Shown here: positions 32,162-43,860 of the stretch, one piece after another
Position numbering within the stretch: the first letter of the stretch is position 1
Layout: every line of letters starts with the position of its first letter
Source: Plutella xylostella
Lineage: Eukaryota; Arthropoda; Insecta; Lepidoptera; Plutellidae
Reading direction: 5' to 3'
NCBI RefSeq assembly: GCF_932276165.1
Contig: NC_064005.1
Location: forward strand, 1,674,001-1,738,000
Length of the DNA stretch: 64,000 nucleotides
The notes under the pieces: model-generated
Databases searched by the model: none
The model's input: the letters and a program-made list of their open reading frames with translations, nothing else
What the model was told of the DNA's origin: nothing
Made by a program: the position numbers and the translations under genes

Positions 32162-32540
32162 GTAAGTTAATAGGAAATGGCTTTAAAGTTTTCATTGGTT
32201 TTCGTCCTTTACTCAAGGGGTTACAGTCCAAAATGATGTGGGATCCATAATCATTATGGACAATTCAGGGTTAATATTTCTTTTGTTCCTTGAAATTTTG
32301 TTGGTTGCTTGTTGTTTTAAATATACATTATGTTTCATAGTAAAGATGTGTGAAAGTGTAACGAATAAGATCTCATCCCATTATATGAGAAGGCTTGTAT
32401 CAATATTACTTTCCCGTGCGAGCTAGGCAGAATTGTATGAACGCGTATTCCATAGCTACTTTTCGACCGATAGCTATACTCAAAGGATCCAAGATACCAA
32501 ACTTTGTATAGCTTAGCTCACTAACTTTCAAAATCCTCAG

Positions 32541-32699
32541 ACATCGGCGGCGGCTACGTGTGCTTCGTGGTGTCCATCATCTGCATCGGGCTGGTGACGG
32601 CGGTCATCGGCGACGTGGCCTCGCACTTCGGCTGCACGCTCGGCATCAAGGACTCTGTCACCGCCATCGTGTTTGTGGCTCTCGGGACTAGCATACCTG
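32541..32699 (+). CDS. Calx: Calx exon F: membrane segments with start of alpha-2 repeat
   Basis: It starts after caaaatcctcag and ends CCTG|GTAGGC, phase 1 at both ends. It encodes about 53 residues: a short DIGGGY lead, a hydrophobic helix (CFVVSIICIGLVTAVI), the conserved GDVASHFGCTLGIKDS link, and the helix VTAIVFVALGTSIP. GTS(I/V)PD, split across the exon F/G junction, is the core of the alpha-2 repeat that with alpha-1 forms the ion-binding site in the Ca2+/cation antiporter superfamily. This is the strongest family diagnosis in the window. Confidence 0.97.
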
Positions 32700-33025
32700 G
32701 TAGGCTTCTCTATGAATCTCGGCTAGCAATCGTTTACTGTGAGGTGTGAGGCCTATTGAGATCCATCGAGCTATTGGGTGTTTCCCGCCATATTTAAAAT
32801 ATTTCCCACTATGTTAGGATTCGTCTACTGAATGTACTCTAACCACTATTGGGTCTTGGAGAAGTAGTTTACACTTATAACACTAGTCAAATCTAGTAGT
32901 TTATTCAACCGTTTTACCACTAAACAATTGGTCGAAATTATTATCAATCTGTTAAGTCTAAACTTAGAGAATTACTTATACTTATTCTTATGTTTTTTTG
33001 ATCTAAACCCTCCCATTCCCCCCAG

Positions 33026-33197
33026 ACACATTCGCCAGCAAGGTAGCAGCGATACAAGACAAGCACGCGGACGCGTCCGTCGGCAACGTGACCGGCTCCA
33101 ACGCGGTCAACGTGTTCCTCGGCATCGGCGTCGCGTGGACCGTCGCCGCCATTGTGCACTGGAGCAACGGGGAGACCTTCCATGTGGACCCTGGGAA
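33026..33197 (+). CDS. Calx: Calx exon G: rest of alpha-2 repeat
   Basis: Acceptor ccattccccccag; donor GGGAA|GTGAGT. It enters after one base and leaves with two. It encodes DTFASKVAAIQDKHADASVG, NVTGSNAVNVFLGIGVAW and then TVAAIVHWSNGETFHVDPG. The D-TFASK and GN-TGSNAVN motifs carry the acidic and polar residues that bind Na+ and Ca2+ in NCX structures. All motif residues I would expect are present. Codon use is strongly GC-ended, unlike the surrounding AT-rich intron. Two open frames overlapping it are shadows. Confidence 0.97.
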
Positions 33198-33289
33198 GTG
33201 AGTAGTTTCACGTGACAGAGGAAATTATTGTAAAAGGAGCGCAATGTAATAGCGACCTACGACTTAACGGGCCGTCTGAAGTACAGAAG

Positions 33290-33455
33290 CTTCCAGAAAA
33301 GAGTAACTGAATTGTAACTGATCATTGAAGTTAAGCAACACAAAGCACGGTTACCCATCCGATCAATCAATGAAGGTCACCCAATCAATGAAGATGACCA
33401 TCCGATTTCAGTGATAGTTAAATTTTCAAATGTATCATACTATGTCTGGACGCGC
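33290..33455 (+). repeat. 5S-rRNA-like SINE, diverged copy
   Basis: TGATCATTGAAGTTAAGCAA, CACGGTTACCCATCCGATC and TCTGGACGCGCTTCGT follow the same order as in the copy at 52606-52990. Confidence 0.5.
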
Positions 33456-33752
33456 TTCGTCACCAAAGTATATAAACCAAGAACGTGCCGTGACAATTTT
33501 CCCGAGCATATTGGTAATACCCAGTAAAATTCACAGTTACCCTAAAAACTACTTGCATCAAAATAAATAAAACAACTAATTAAATTTAATTCTTCATTAT
33601 TAGATCCCTAGTCAAGGAAATAGCGCTACGCCGATAAATATTTGATCCAATCTAACCACAAACCTGTTTTCCATAATACTATTCGAGAATGTTCTTACAC
33701 TCAAAAGAATTAAACCAGTTGTAAAGTTGTAACACATGAATCCTCCCACCAG

Positions 33753-33957
33753 CCTAGCCTTCAGCGTGACGATGTTCTGCACGGAAGCCGCCCTGGCGGT
33801 GCTGGTGCTGGTACTCCGCCGACGCAAATCCATCGGCGGCGAGCTAGGCGGCCCGCGCCGCATGAAGATCATCACCTCCATGTTCCTGTTCTCCCTGTGG
33901 CTGATCTACCTCACCATGTCCACGCTGGAGGCTTATGAACTCATTCCGGGATTCTAG
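33753..33957 (+). CDS. Calx: Calx exon H: terminal coding exon with stop
   Basis: Last coding exon, after tcctcccaccag. The first base completes an Asn codon, followed by LAFSVTMFCTEAALAVLVLV, the cytoplasmic RRRKSIGGELGGPRR motif, a final helix (IITSMFLFSLWLIYLTM) and STLEAYELIPGF, then TAG at 33955-33957. The GELGGPR motif and the ending SLEAYxxIxGF are hallmarks of NCX-type exchangers, so the C terminus is complete. From exon A to this stop the spliced frame is 1042 nt with no frameshift or premature stop, so the gene looks intact. An apparent ATG just upstream of the acceptor belongs to the intron. Confidence 0.97.
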
Positions 33958-36900
33958 ACGGTTCTAGAAAATCGGTTAACCACTACCGAGCATTAAGCAG
34001 CGTCGCTTGCCTCTCAAATATCTGTCAGATCCGTCAAGTAGTTACGTAAGATTTGACAAGCGGGCGAGTTCGGTGGTGGTAACCCTACAGGTTGACAATT
34101 CTCAATCACTGGCCTTTTCGAGTCGAGTGTTAAATGCTCAATATTGTTGCTGCGTTATGACGCGCCACTTGCAGGCAAAAATTTTAAAGGTGAGGTGAGT
34201 GATTGAAAATATCCCGGCTGGACAATTACTACGCTGTCATGCTGGAATCTTAGAAATAAATGACAAGTAATATGCAAAAGTTTAGTATTAACGACATCGA
34301 AATAGCTATATAGTAGTACAAGAAAATATCGCTTTAATATTATCAAGAGAAGTATCAATACAAAAGTAAAACATTGTGGTAGAAAGCTGAAGATTTCTGG
34401 CACTTCGGTTAGTAACGTTGAAATTTAAGAAATCATGGGAATAGTTGAATTATGCATTTTACGAGAAACATACGTATTATAGACGTCGCATCGATTTCAA
34501 CGCAGTCCAGTGCATTCAGAATGAAGAACGATGAAGTAGCATTAAGTATTCAGTCCAAAAAGGTTACTGCTCAAATGTACAGGATAAATGCATTAGAGTA
34601 TTTGAATGTCTCTTCTCGCCTCTAGAATACTTTGTCCTAAATGTCTTGTTGTTACTTCCCAGTAATTAAGCTTTGCTTCTTCAAGGCAAAATATTGAAAA
34701 AATTAAATGTTTTTCGTGTCTTTGCCTCTTTGTCTTTGCTAAAAATATGAATTGGTATAAAAATATTTTTAAATAATTTTCTCGTGCTTAGGAGTAAAAT
34801 TTTAGGAACATGACCTAATTTTGTGTCATTATTATATTACAACAGAATGAAAGATAAATATGGGACATCATCACCGTTGGTGTTACAGGAAAAATTCATA
34901 TTTATCAATTACATATTGTAGGAAAAAGACCTTCATAGAAAAGACATAATTCTCACTTTTTATGTTTAGCGATCTTGTTCATAGCGTCAAATCAAAAATC
35001 TATATGAATGTATTTGAGGATTAACAGTGAATTATCCCAAGGCAATATTCATTTAGCTATAACGGCTACGGTATCTAAGTACTCCCTTATCCACCTGTTA
35101 AATCACGCTTAATACTTAAATAAATAATACATGAGCCCGTTTGGAAACAAATCTCACTTTTAATACGCGGTGACAAAAAAATGTTTTTTATAAGTAGGTA
35201 TCAAAAACTATTGTTTGATTTATGATGAGATTTGTAACGATATTGAAGTCTTGTAATGTGCGTGTATCTATGTAGGCCCCAATCCCAATAAATGTGTTAG
35301 TTGTAAGTAGGTGATAAAAAGAGAATTTTAAAGGGCCGCGGCTTATTATTAAGAGAATTACGAAATGTAGAGCTTTATGGATTTGTTGAATATTATATAA
35401 TTAATATGTATATTATTAACTTTTAACAGAATATTATAACATTATATTATTTAATTTTGTCCTTTTACAAGTTCAGTTTGTCGATGACATGATGATAACT
35501 ACAGCGATTTTTTTTTACTTGCCATAAAGGGTAAACAATCTTTACCTGTTTGATTTTTATTGAATATTATTAAATATTTTAAAAACCACGTTTTAAAATA
35601 AAACATTAGAATACATACTAGCAAAAATGGCTACTTTTGAATGAAACCGTTTATTTTACCTGTTGTTTATTTATTTAATAAAGTTTTGATTAAAATTAAA
35701 AAGATTAAGATTTATTACTTTTATGCCAAGTATAAAAAAATGCAGATTAGAAGTATAACAAAATGCAGATTAGATACAGGTATACCTACTTGTTCTTACC
35801 GTGCTTTTACATAAATTTAATATTTATTTACAAAAATCATTGTGTAATTTTAAAAATTATAATTATTTGTGATAATCGGTAGATAACTAGATTCACTACA
35901 TTTCTTATGTTTGTGGAGATAAAAATGATATAGGATGTAGAAAGTAAATAAATATTGTAATGTATATAAATTCAAATGTAGGTAAAATGTAAAAATGGAA
36001 TGAAATTTGTTTTTTAGCTTAGTATTTAAAGCGAAGATAGTGCTTAAAAAACAAAATGCAGTTAATTCAGGAAAAATACTGCCATTAGATAAGCCTTATT
36101 AGATTTTTTATGAAGTTAATTTTAATTTTTTGTCCTAATTGTTATGTTTTACTTAAAAATTTGAGGATAGGTACATTTTTTTTATCACGCCCCAAAATTT
36201 TAAACCTTTCTAGAACTTGTACGCTCTGACTTAACTTTGGACCAAAATTTATTCGTTTCGAATTTATTTTAAGTAGCATTTTTCTATCTTAGTCTTTCTA
36301 CTTCTAGTCTAGATTTTTTAATCTTGTCTTCACTATCTATGTGTAGTAGCCTTTATCGATTTTAAACCTATTTAAAGACAAAATATTCTGTCGGTCTAAT
36401 ACTAAATGAATATATTTATTATGCTATCATCTTAAAATAACTTAGTATACTCTTCATCGTCTTAGTATTTCTAATCTGATTTAAGGCCTACCTAGTCTAC
36501 CTAATCGAAACTTTTTTTAAATCTAGAAAACGTTTGCTTAAATTTATGACAACTGAATAAAAGATCAAAATTTACTCCTTTTAAAAAAATGTGTCTCTAC
36601 GAGTAATTCATAGTTACTGAATACTTTCTAGTCAAAACTAATAAAAAATAATAATAATATATAAATTCATGTTAAATATGCATTTTTCCAAAAACTGCTC
36701 TAATGATTGAATCTTTATGGAGAGTTTACTTACGTTTAAACTTCTTGAGTAGTATTAGTAGATAAATATTTTCTTTTAATTATATCAAAAAGAGCTGCTT
36801 CTTAACCTATTATTTAGGTAGAATATTTAAAAAAAAAAAAACTTTTTTTTAGAATCAGCAAAAAGGATAAGGCTTTTTTTAAAGGTGTGTGGTATGAGAG

Positions 36901-37619
36901 TAAACATGATGACTTCTTGATTCTATGAGTTATGTCTGAGAAACAACGTTGAAGTACCTATGTATGTTTTTTTAGATCTCGCCCATAGAGATGGGTAAAC
37001 TGCGGTCTTATACACGTTATAGGTCCTAATGTAAGCCAAAAATGCTGTTGAATTTTACATTCTGTACATTAGAGGCATCAACAAAAATCGGTTAGATATT
37101 ATGCATGTATTTTGTCTATTTCATAATGTCTTATTTACAATGACTCAAAGGTTATTTTTTCAACTTTGAAATAATGATCTGGTTTAAGCTCTAGCTGTGT
37201 TCGTATTCAAGCTGGTACCTACGAGTAGCATTCATTTTACAATTACGCCAACTCAGTTAGAAAAAGGGCTCTTTACACTTTTGGATGGAGGCAAGAAACT
37301 ACCAAGCCGTTTTTTGAAAATTTCGCCATAATAAATAAGTAAATATACTCACTTAAAATCTGCAACATAATCAATGTCCTCAGGTGTTGGCAACGACAAA
37401 ACAATGGCAAAATTTTATTACAGTCACAAAATGAGTTGCAAAACATAAAATTTTATATCTGACTGGATGAGACCGAGCAATATGGAATGTTGTAAAAAAT
37501 ATAGCTTTTCCAGTCGTTACTCCGGTGTTTATCGTGAAATCTTTCAATATTTGGAACATGTTGTATTCTTCAAGTATACACATACAGCTAGGTACATAAT
37601 AATATAATGTCCTCCTAGC

Positions 37620-37805
37620 CGAATTTCGACCACGGCGGCCAATCTCAATTGAGATCAGCCATCTACGCAGGAGTAGATTATAGTGCCCAAGTGTGTGCGC
37701 AGTACACAGGAGCACTCTCTGTTCCATCACTCTCATAACCCAATGGGACGGATTGACCGACACGATTGGAGAGAGCTAGGCGCAGGACCGACTGCTTTAC
37801 ATGCC
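37620..37805. repeat. Dispersed lepidopteran-type repeat
   Basis: CACTCTCTGTTCCATCACTC, CATAACCCAATGGGACGG and AGAGAGCTAGGCGCAGGACC resemble a block I know as common in lepidopteran genomes. Class not assigned. Confidence 0.45.
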
Positions 37806-37875
37806 CATCCGACAGCATGGATCGTTTCACTGTTTCGGACATCAGGTGATCAGCCTTCTAAGCTAGGTACATACA

Positions 37876-37997
37876 GCTGCATTAGTAGCTGTACACTTTT
37901 GTACCTTGTCAAACTCACAAACTGCCTATTCAAACATTGACGGTTTGTCTTCTAGTCAGTTTGACAAGGTACAAAAGTGTATAGCTACTTATGCAGC
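37876..37997. mobile_element. Short fold-back repeat
   Basis: GCTGCATTAGTAGCTGTACA, CTTTTGTACCTTGTCAAAC pairs with GTTTGACAAGGTACAAAAG, TGTATAGCTACTTATGCAGC; about 39 bp of stem with few mismatches around a 44-bp loop. Confidence 0.75.
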
Positions 37998-38310
37998 CGA
38001 CCGTACTCTACTTATCATGTGTGTCCGTACTGTTTGTAAAATTGAAACAGTATTTTCCAATTGTATCTTTAAAATGCTGTTGTGTATCCATTTAAATCTA
38101 AATGTTGTGTGTGTTTAGATTTCAAACTCTTAAAAAGTAACATTTGCCATACTATATAATAGAAGTATATATAATTCAAAAGTATGTGTAAATAGAGGAA
38201 ACTAAAGTATATTTATTTTAAAGTTGTAATATATGGATTAATGTGTTCAAAACCGTATAAATGTTAGACATAAAAGATAATAAATAAAACAAAAATATGT
38301 TATTATAATA

Positions 38311-39095
38311 TTGAATTATTTTGTTCTTCTCATATTTTTATACGAACAACCTTATTTTTAGCGATGTGTTGTTTGATATTTTGGTTATATAATTATATTA
38401 CTTATATTTGTTTGTGTCATAACAATATTTACCTACTTATATACCTAATAATTTATAAAAATGTAGAGCCTTCCTCCCAATCCTATTTAAATCATATGAA
38501 TAAATTCGTTTTAAAACCAATCTGTACTTTGTCAAAATCATCACTACAAGATGCTACCTATACTTATCTTAACTAACTATCGTGTAAATTATAAAATATT
38601 ATATATCTATGTCCTTGCTCCCAATAGATTTTCATTCAAATTATTTTAAATTATAGGTACAATAATTGCCCATTAATCTATTATGTATTGGCTTTATTTT
38701 TCTTTATAGGTCCTTACAACATTACCTCTAATATTTATCATAAAGGCGAATACAAACATGCCTATCTTTGCACCCGCTTTGAGTGTGACCAAGTCAAATA
38801 AAACATGGATGTTTATCCCAAACGAAGTATATTAAAATTGTGTACAACGGATTTATTTATTTTTGTAGCTGTATCTCAACGAAGAAATGCAATGGCTATA
38901 AGTATACACAGCTTCTCCATATATACAAGATTACCACCGTAAACCAAAAACCTGAAGGAATAAAAATAACTATGTTAAACTACAAAAACCGGAATACTGC
39001 CGATATTTTCCCATATGTTTGGGAAAGTTTTCACAAAGCTTTCCGACGGAAACCCTATCTTGTTGCAAGACGCCTTTTTGTAGACCATTTCCAAT
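38311..39095. other. No recognisable feature
   Basis: AT-rich DNA beyond the probable Calx 3' end; no gene or repeat recognised. Confidence 0.35.
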
Positions 39096-39099
39096 AGTG

Positions 39100-39240
39100 A
39101 GGAGTCTTTCATCATCACGACCCATCACGTCCCCACTGCTAGGGCACGGGTCTCCTTCCAATGAAGGAAGGGTTTTAGGTCTAGTCCACCACGCTGGCCT
39201 AGTGCGGGTGCGAGTCGTTAGCCGATCTATAACTATAGAA
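39100..39240 (+). repeat. Dispersed repeat (CCCATCACGTCCCCACTGCT family)
   Basis: CCCATCACGTCCCCACTGCT, CTTCCAATGAAGGAAGGGTT, GTCCACCACGCTGGCCTAGT. Copies at 44770-44890 (same strand) and 62705-62800 (opposite strand, with a (GAT)n tail), so probably a retrotransposon 3' end. Confidence 0.6.
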
Positions 39241-39614
39241 CTTGTAATGGAAAATCTTCAGACCTGATTATGAGGTACCTAAAAATAAAATCATTCTCAG
39301 ACTGGGTGATACCATGTGATACCTATTCTTTATGGAGGTAAAGGTAATTTGGCAGTATTTATTTATAATCCTTTTAACATGCGAAAGCCTTCTTGTAGCT
39401 ATTGCATTTTTCGGTAATTTTATTTATAAGTGGTTAATTATTTAATTTTAAAATAGAAGCATTAAGTAGCTCCGTGTCATTATGAATAAATTTGAAATGT
39501 TTTTTAGAGTTACTTATCCTATTTTGATAATAATTGTTATATAAATTAAAGTGTTTGTTAAGTAATAATATAGAGTTGTTTCGTTTATAACACCAGTGAG
39601 AAACCGAACCATTA

Positions 39615-39673
39615 TACGCAAAACCAGCAAGCTGAAGTGTTGACCATACACTTCAGCTTGCTGGTTTTGCGTA
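39615..39673. repeat. Perfect 26-bp hairpin
   Basis: TACGCAAAACCAGCAAGCTG and AAGTGT pair without mismatch with ACACTTCAGCTTGCTGG and TTTTGCGTA around the 7-base loop TGACCAT. No larger repeat was seen around it. Confidence 0.85.
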
Positions 39674-39779
39674 CAGAGTCCGACATAAGATAACTTTAAA
39701 CCAAAAGTAAGTGCACATACTGCACATACCAAAAAAAATTAATGAAGCAATAATAAAACTGATTTCCTCTGGATCTTTT

Positions 39780-39900
39780 TCTTCGCCGTAAGAGCGATAG
39801 TATACATTGTACTTAAATTTCAAAGAACACATTGGTACTTGTCAACGCCGGGTTTTGAACCCGCATCTCTGGTAACCACCGCACTGCAGTGGATTATTAT
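39780..39900 (-). mobile_element. tRNA-derived SINE (second family) fragment
   Basis: CGGGTTTTGAACCCGCATCT is a B-box region on the minus strand, preceded (left) by AACACATTGGTACTTGTCAA. Same order as at 55800-55900. Confidence 0.55.
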
Positions 39901-39974
39901 TGGCTGATGAGGTATACCGATGGGGTCTGAAAAACAGAGCTCTTTGCGGGGCTAGAGGAAATGCTAGACAGACG

Positions 39975-40085
39975 CTCTCTCTCTCTCTCTCTCTCAGCCT
40001 TCTATAGTCCACTGTTGGACATAGGCCTCTCCTAACGATCGCCACCCCAAACGGTCACCCGCCATCTGCATCCAGCGGCTTCCCG
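39975..40085 (-). pseudogene. RTE/CR1-type retrotransposon 3' end
   Basis: Minus-strand frame encodes SRWMQMAGDRLGWRSLGEAY followed by VQQWTIEG, the usual C terminus of lepidopteran non-LTR polymerase proteins, then a (GA)n tail (CT repeat at 39978-39997). Confidence 0.7.
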
Positions 40086-40430
40086 CTAGACAGACGCAAT
40101 CATCTTTAAAAAGCATAAAGTAAGTAAAAACAATACCAAAAACTTTTCGTAGTAATAAGCTCAAACTTAAAGTTAAGATAACAATTTTAATATTAAGACA
40201 CAGCTGAAATAAACCAGCATTTCGGCATAAATAAATTTATTTCCATAATGAACTCCTCATTTTACAGCATCCGCTTCTGCCGGTATATTACTGAAACTTG
40301 ATACTCTACAGAATTAATATCTTGACGCCATTCATCTCTGAAGCGGTAAATTAGCCGAAGATATATTTCTGTCTAGCGAACTTGGGAGAAACTAGACTAA
40401 ATTACTCGTATTTAGGGACATGCGTATGAG

Positions 40431-40638
40431 CTAGCTGCTGCTTCGCTTCGCCTTAAAAAGGTTTCCCGTAGGAATTACGGGATAAAACGTAGCATATGCT
40501 CTTTCTCAGGGTCTAGACCATATGTATACCAAATTTCATTCAAATCCGTTCAGTAATTTTGGCGTGAAAGAGTAACAGACAGACAGACAAAGTTACTTTC
40601 GCATTTATAATAATATATAAATAAAGTTAGAATTAGGA
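40431..40638 (-). mobile_element. Non-autonomous Helitron-like element
   Basis: CTAGCTGCTGCTTCGCTTCG at the left; right end decayed (AGTTAGAATTAGGA). Fifth copy of this family. Confidence 0.65.
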
Positions 40639-40779
40639 TTGCAAGACTAGGGCCTGTTTCAGAGTGTCTGGAGGATGCCTATAAATGTGGGATACAAACA
40701 TGCTGTCACTATCATTATGTAGACATTGTGACATTTGTGACACGGGGCCCAAAATGGCCTATTTTTTATTACAGGTAGT

Positions 40780-40905
40780 TAATTAATAGGCCCGCCTCCT
40801 ATTACAGTGGGACTAACATAACACTGGCGAAAAGTGGGTGCAGCAATGCACCTCTGCCTACCCCGCAAGAGAGTACATTAGTACAAGGTGTGAGTGTTTG
40901 TTTAT
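40780..40905 (+). repeat. SINE tail fragment (first family)
   Basis: TAGGCCCGCCTCCTATTACA, then AAGTGGGTGCAGCAATGCAC and the GTGAGTG tail, without a tRNA head. Confidence 0.75.
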
Positions 40906-40924
40906 TTTTGTTTTTTTATTAAAG

Positions 40925-41010
40925 TTTGAACACAATACGTTTACGACAGTACTGGTAATTTTGTAAGTGAAACTTTTTCATTGCTCGTGTGTGTATCGAC
41001 TTACGAGTTG
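40925..41010. repeat. Half copy of the CACTCACGGGCAATG-type MITE
   Basis: TTTTGTAAGTGAAACTTTTT and CATTGCTCGTGTGTGTA match the right end of the copy at 10490. Confidence 0.55.
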
Positions 41011-41799
41011 AGTCGCTAGTTATATGGTTAGCACGGGGTTATATCTCAGTATTACATCAGCGCGGCGTAGATACCGCTCATCCAATCAGTACACTTAATT
41101 GAGTTTCCGAGTGATTCGGAAATTCAGCTGAGAGTAACTGTGGCCGCTGTAAGGGTTAATAACATTAAACGGGTTGCAAATTATCTACCTTATACATATA
41201 ACACAATACTGCATGTAAATAATGCGAGAAAGCGCTTCCAATTTAACCCTTTGTCCATTCCATAGCATATAGTTAAACTACAGCAGTAAAAATGTAGGCG
41301 TAAATCTATTCAAAATTTCTGATTTTCATACGTAAGTGCAACATAAATGTTTTTCTTATTTAAAGTGGGTTAATGTAAAACATATTAAGATAAACAGATT
41401 CAGAAGTTTACGGCCTAGTTGGTCCGCTTCCTCGCGCCGTGGGGTCGTGGCCATGAAACAGGCGAGCGAAGTGTCAATGTTTCGAAATCCATATTTTACT
41501 GTGAGTACCTTCTTTTCCTCTTATGTTAATAGCCTTATATAAAATATTCTATAATTAATCTTCGTTTCAATAGCCATCAATCAATAATAAAAATAATGTT
41601 ATTATTCTCTAAATCTGAAGTCGTTTAACATGGCAATAGTTGTTTAGGCGATGTAATAATAGCATTGCTATCTACTTACAATTTGTCTTCATTGGTAGTC
41701 GACATGTAATCAATGGGCAATGGGTTAAAGTACAAATCAATGTTAACATTACTAACGTATTTTTTTAAATAAATATATAGGGTGACTATTTGCGAAATG
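41011..41799. other. No recognisable feature
   Basis: AT-rich. A frame near 41336-41542 is open but has no coding signature. Confidence 0.3.
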
Positions 41800-41912
41800 T
41801 GGCTGGTTATGATTGGATGCGGAAAGCTAAAGATCGCAGATCCAGTGGCGTGCTTTGGGAGAGGCCTACGTCCAGCAGTGGACTGCTATAGGCTGATGAT
41901 GAAGATGTATAG
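41800..41912 (+). pseudogene. RTE/CR1-type retrotransposon 3' end
   Basis: Encodes AGYDWMRKAKDRRSS before a frame break, then GAGAGGCCTACGTCCAGCAG and TGGACTGCTATAGGCTGATG with a GATGAAGATG tail. Confidence 0.7.
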
Positions 41913-41989
41913 AAAAGTATGGGGTAAGTATATCAGAATTCAGACGTCTATAATATAATAGACGTATATAATATTATAGTACAGGTTTG

Positions 41990-42100
41990 ATAGTTTATTG
42001 AAAACTATAAAAGTTTACGTTTTCTCAAATACAAAATGGCGCCTCTAGCAGAATCTATCAGTAAACTTTTGACAGATAATGTATGCAGATGACAAAAACA
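41990..42100. repeat. Single arm of the fold-back MITE seen at 17998
   Basis: GAAAACTATAAAAGTTTACG and TTTTCTC, then GGCGCCTCT and ACTTTTGACAGATAATGTAT, shared with 17998-18125. Confidence 0.5.
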
Positions 42101-42985
42101 AACCGAACCAAACAGAACCAAAGGCCCAGGGATCGCTGTTTCCCGGGCCGTGGTCTACTCTCCCGAGCGCTAGTAAACGACTGAGATGCATTTTTAATTC
42201 CCATTCCGAGCGCAGTTTCTACTGAAAGGTTTGATGCGAGCACGAGCGTGGGACACCGTTCAGTCACTATACTATATAAATAGTTGTCATTCTAGTTACT
42301 TCAGTTGTCAGCTGATACTATATTTTTCCTTTATATTTCAAATTAGTACTTACTTTTTTCTTTTTACACCATTCTACTAGTTATCTTATACCTCCTGTAG
42401 GTTGGCTGGTAGAAAATGCTTTTAGCATTAAGTCCACCTTTTGTACACTTATATTTCATATTTGTGCAATAAAGTATGAAATAAATAAAAATTATATACT
42501 CGTATCTTCATTGCTCTCAGGAGATTCTCAACATAGGGTGTCTCATAGCCTTTGATTTTTTTTTACCGAAGCTCATGCCATGACAGGTCCTTACCTTTAA
42601 TTTCATAACAACATACCAGCAATATACTCACTTACCTATTATATTTTTGTAGATCTTCGGTCCATAATCAGTTATTGCCTATTGCTATTAAATATATCAT
42701 TACTATATTAACACTAATACTCACCAATAAAACCCGAAAACCCGAACCCCATTACGAAAGAAGCTTTCACATAAAACCCGACTTAAATCTTCCAGCACTT
42801 TCATTACACATCTGGACCTGGACTGATAGCATCAGTCTCACAGATGCGATCTGTCTTACGAACCGTTTAGGATGTCCACACACGACCGATTTTTTGTACG
42901 GGCGATAATTGGGCCGATTTTCTATCTATCTTATGTATAGGGAGTGCTAGTTTTATCAGCGTCCGAGACGCGGTGAGTACCTAGT

Positions 42986-43135
42986 TTCAGATTTGCAGCC
43001 GCAAAAATCTGGAACGATTTACCACCTCCTTTTCAGATGAAAACTAGTCGACGAGTTTTTAAACATAATTTTAAAATATTTTTACGTCAAAACCAAAAAA
43101 AAGAATTTGCCTTACTATTTAAATTACAAAAATGA
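42986..43135 (+). pseudogene. Non-LTR retrotransposon ORF2 C terminus
   Basis: Encodes FRFAAAKIWNDLPPPFQMKT, then SRRVFKHNFKIFLRQN and a stop. The pattern (A)xxxWNxLPxx...xxFKxxLKxxL is the usual C-terminal end of non-LTR polymerase proteins. The 3' UTR runs to the (TTTC)n tail at 43499-43524, giving a 5'-truncated insertion of about 540 bp. Confidence 0.7.
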
Positions 43136-43524
43136 TAATCTATTAAATTTTTATTATCATTTATACCATGCCATCAAATCAGTTGTTTAGTTTATTAACT
43201 ATGTGTTTAAATATATACATATATCTTTTATTTATTATTTTACCACACTTGCATGTATTAATACCTATTTATCTATGCAACACTATACACATATACTTAC
43301 AATAAAACCTTATGTGTGTACTTTGTGACCTTTAGTTTTAGTTTTAGTTTTTAAGTTAGTATTAAGAACTGGGCAGTCTGAAAACCAGCGCAGTGTGTTG
43401 CCGCATGCAATACTTGCTATAATAGCTGTCCTTTTGCCACCTTTGTATTTAAGTAAGCTTTCAAATTGTATTTTCTGTTTGTGGCAATAAACTATTTTTC
43501 TTTCTTTCTTTCTTTCTTTCTTTC
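43136..43524 (+). mobile_element. Non-LTR 3' UTR and (TTTC)n tail
   Basis: Continuation of the element at 42986. TGTGGCAATAAACTATTTTTC is a poly(A)-signal-like end followed by the microsatellite. Confidence 0.6.
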
Positions 43525-43860
43525 TAAACATGAATAACTATATGGCGTTTTTCCATTAGGTTTCAAAACTCGTTCGGTAATACTAAACCCTTTGATTTAC
43601 CTACATGTATTCGGTAAGGTGTTTCTTACCGACTCTTCGTTGGAAGTGTGCGTTTCATTCTACATACATATAATTACCTTTATGGGAAATAGTGATACAA
43701 GTTTGGGTTTTTATTAATGAACCGAGAACTGAAAATATGTAGACTCAAACTTGTATGACGCGGAGCTCTTGCTACGAGTCGCCCGCCACAAATTCACGTT
43801 TACAAATTCACCACACTCGGACAGCGTAAAAAATCGCCTTTCCCATGCAGTACGTTATTA

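Larger units (their letters stand above)
33958..38310 (+). other. Probable long 3' UTR of Calx and candidate poly(A) region
   Basis: After the stop there is about 3.4 kb of AT-rich DNA (to about 37370) in which I see none of the repeat families that crowd the rest of the window, then a known-type repeat (37620-37805) and a short foldback (37876-37997). AATAAA-type signals occur near 34254, 35112, 35678, 36555 and, in the best context, 38279-38288 (two overlapping signals followed by a T/G-rich stretch). The real cleavage site cannot be chosen from sequence alone. Local runs of ATTTA-like sequence would fit a regulated UTR, but this is inference. Confidence 0.5.
42938..43860. repeat. Suspected MITE split by a non-LTR insertion
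   Basis: GGGAGTGCTAGTTTTATCAG at the left resembles the left end at 12502; CAGCGTAAAAAATCGCCTTT with CCCATGCAG at the right resembles its right end. The 42986-43524 retrotransposon fragment lies between. Tentative. Confidence 0.35.

Noticed and set aside
32928..33215. Arg-rich plus frame and acidic minus frame over Calx exon G
   Set aside because: Both are shadows of the GC-rich exon; the exchanger frame carries the conserved alpha-2 motif.
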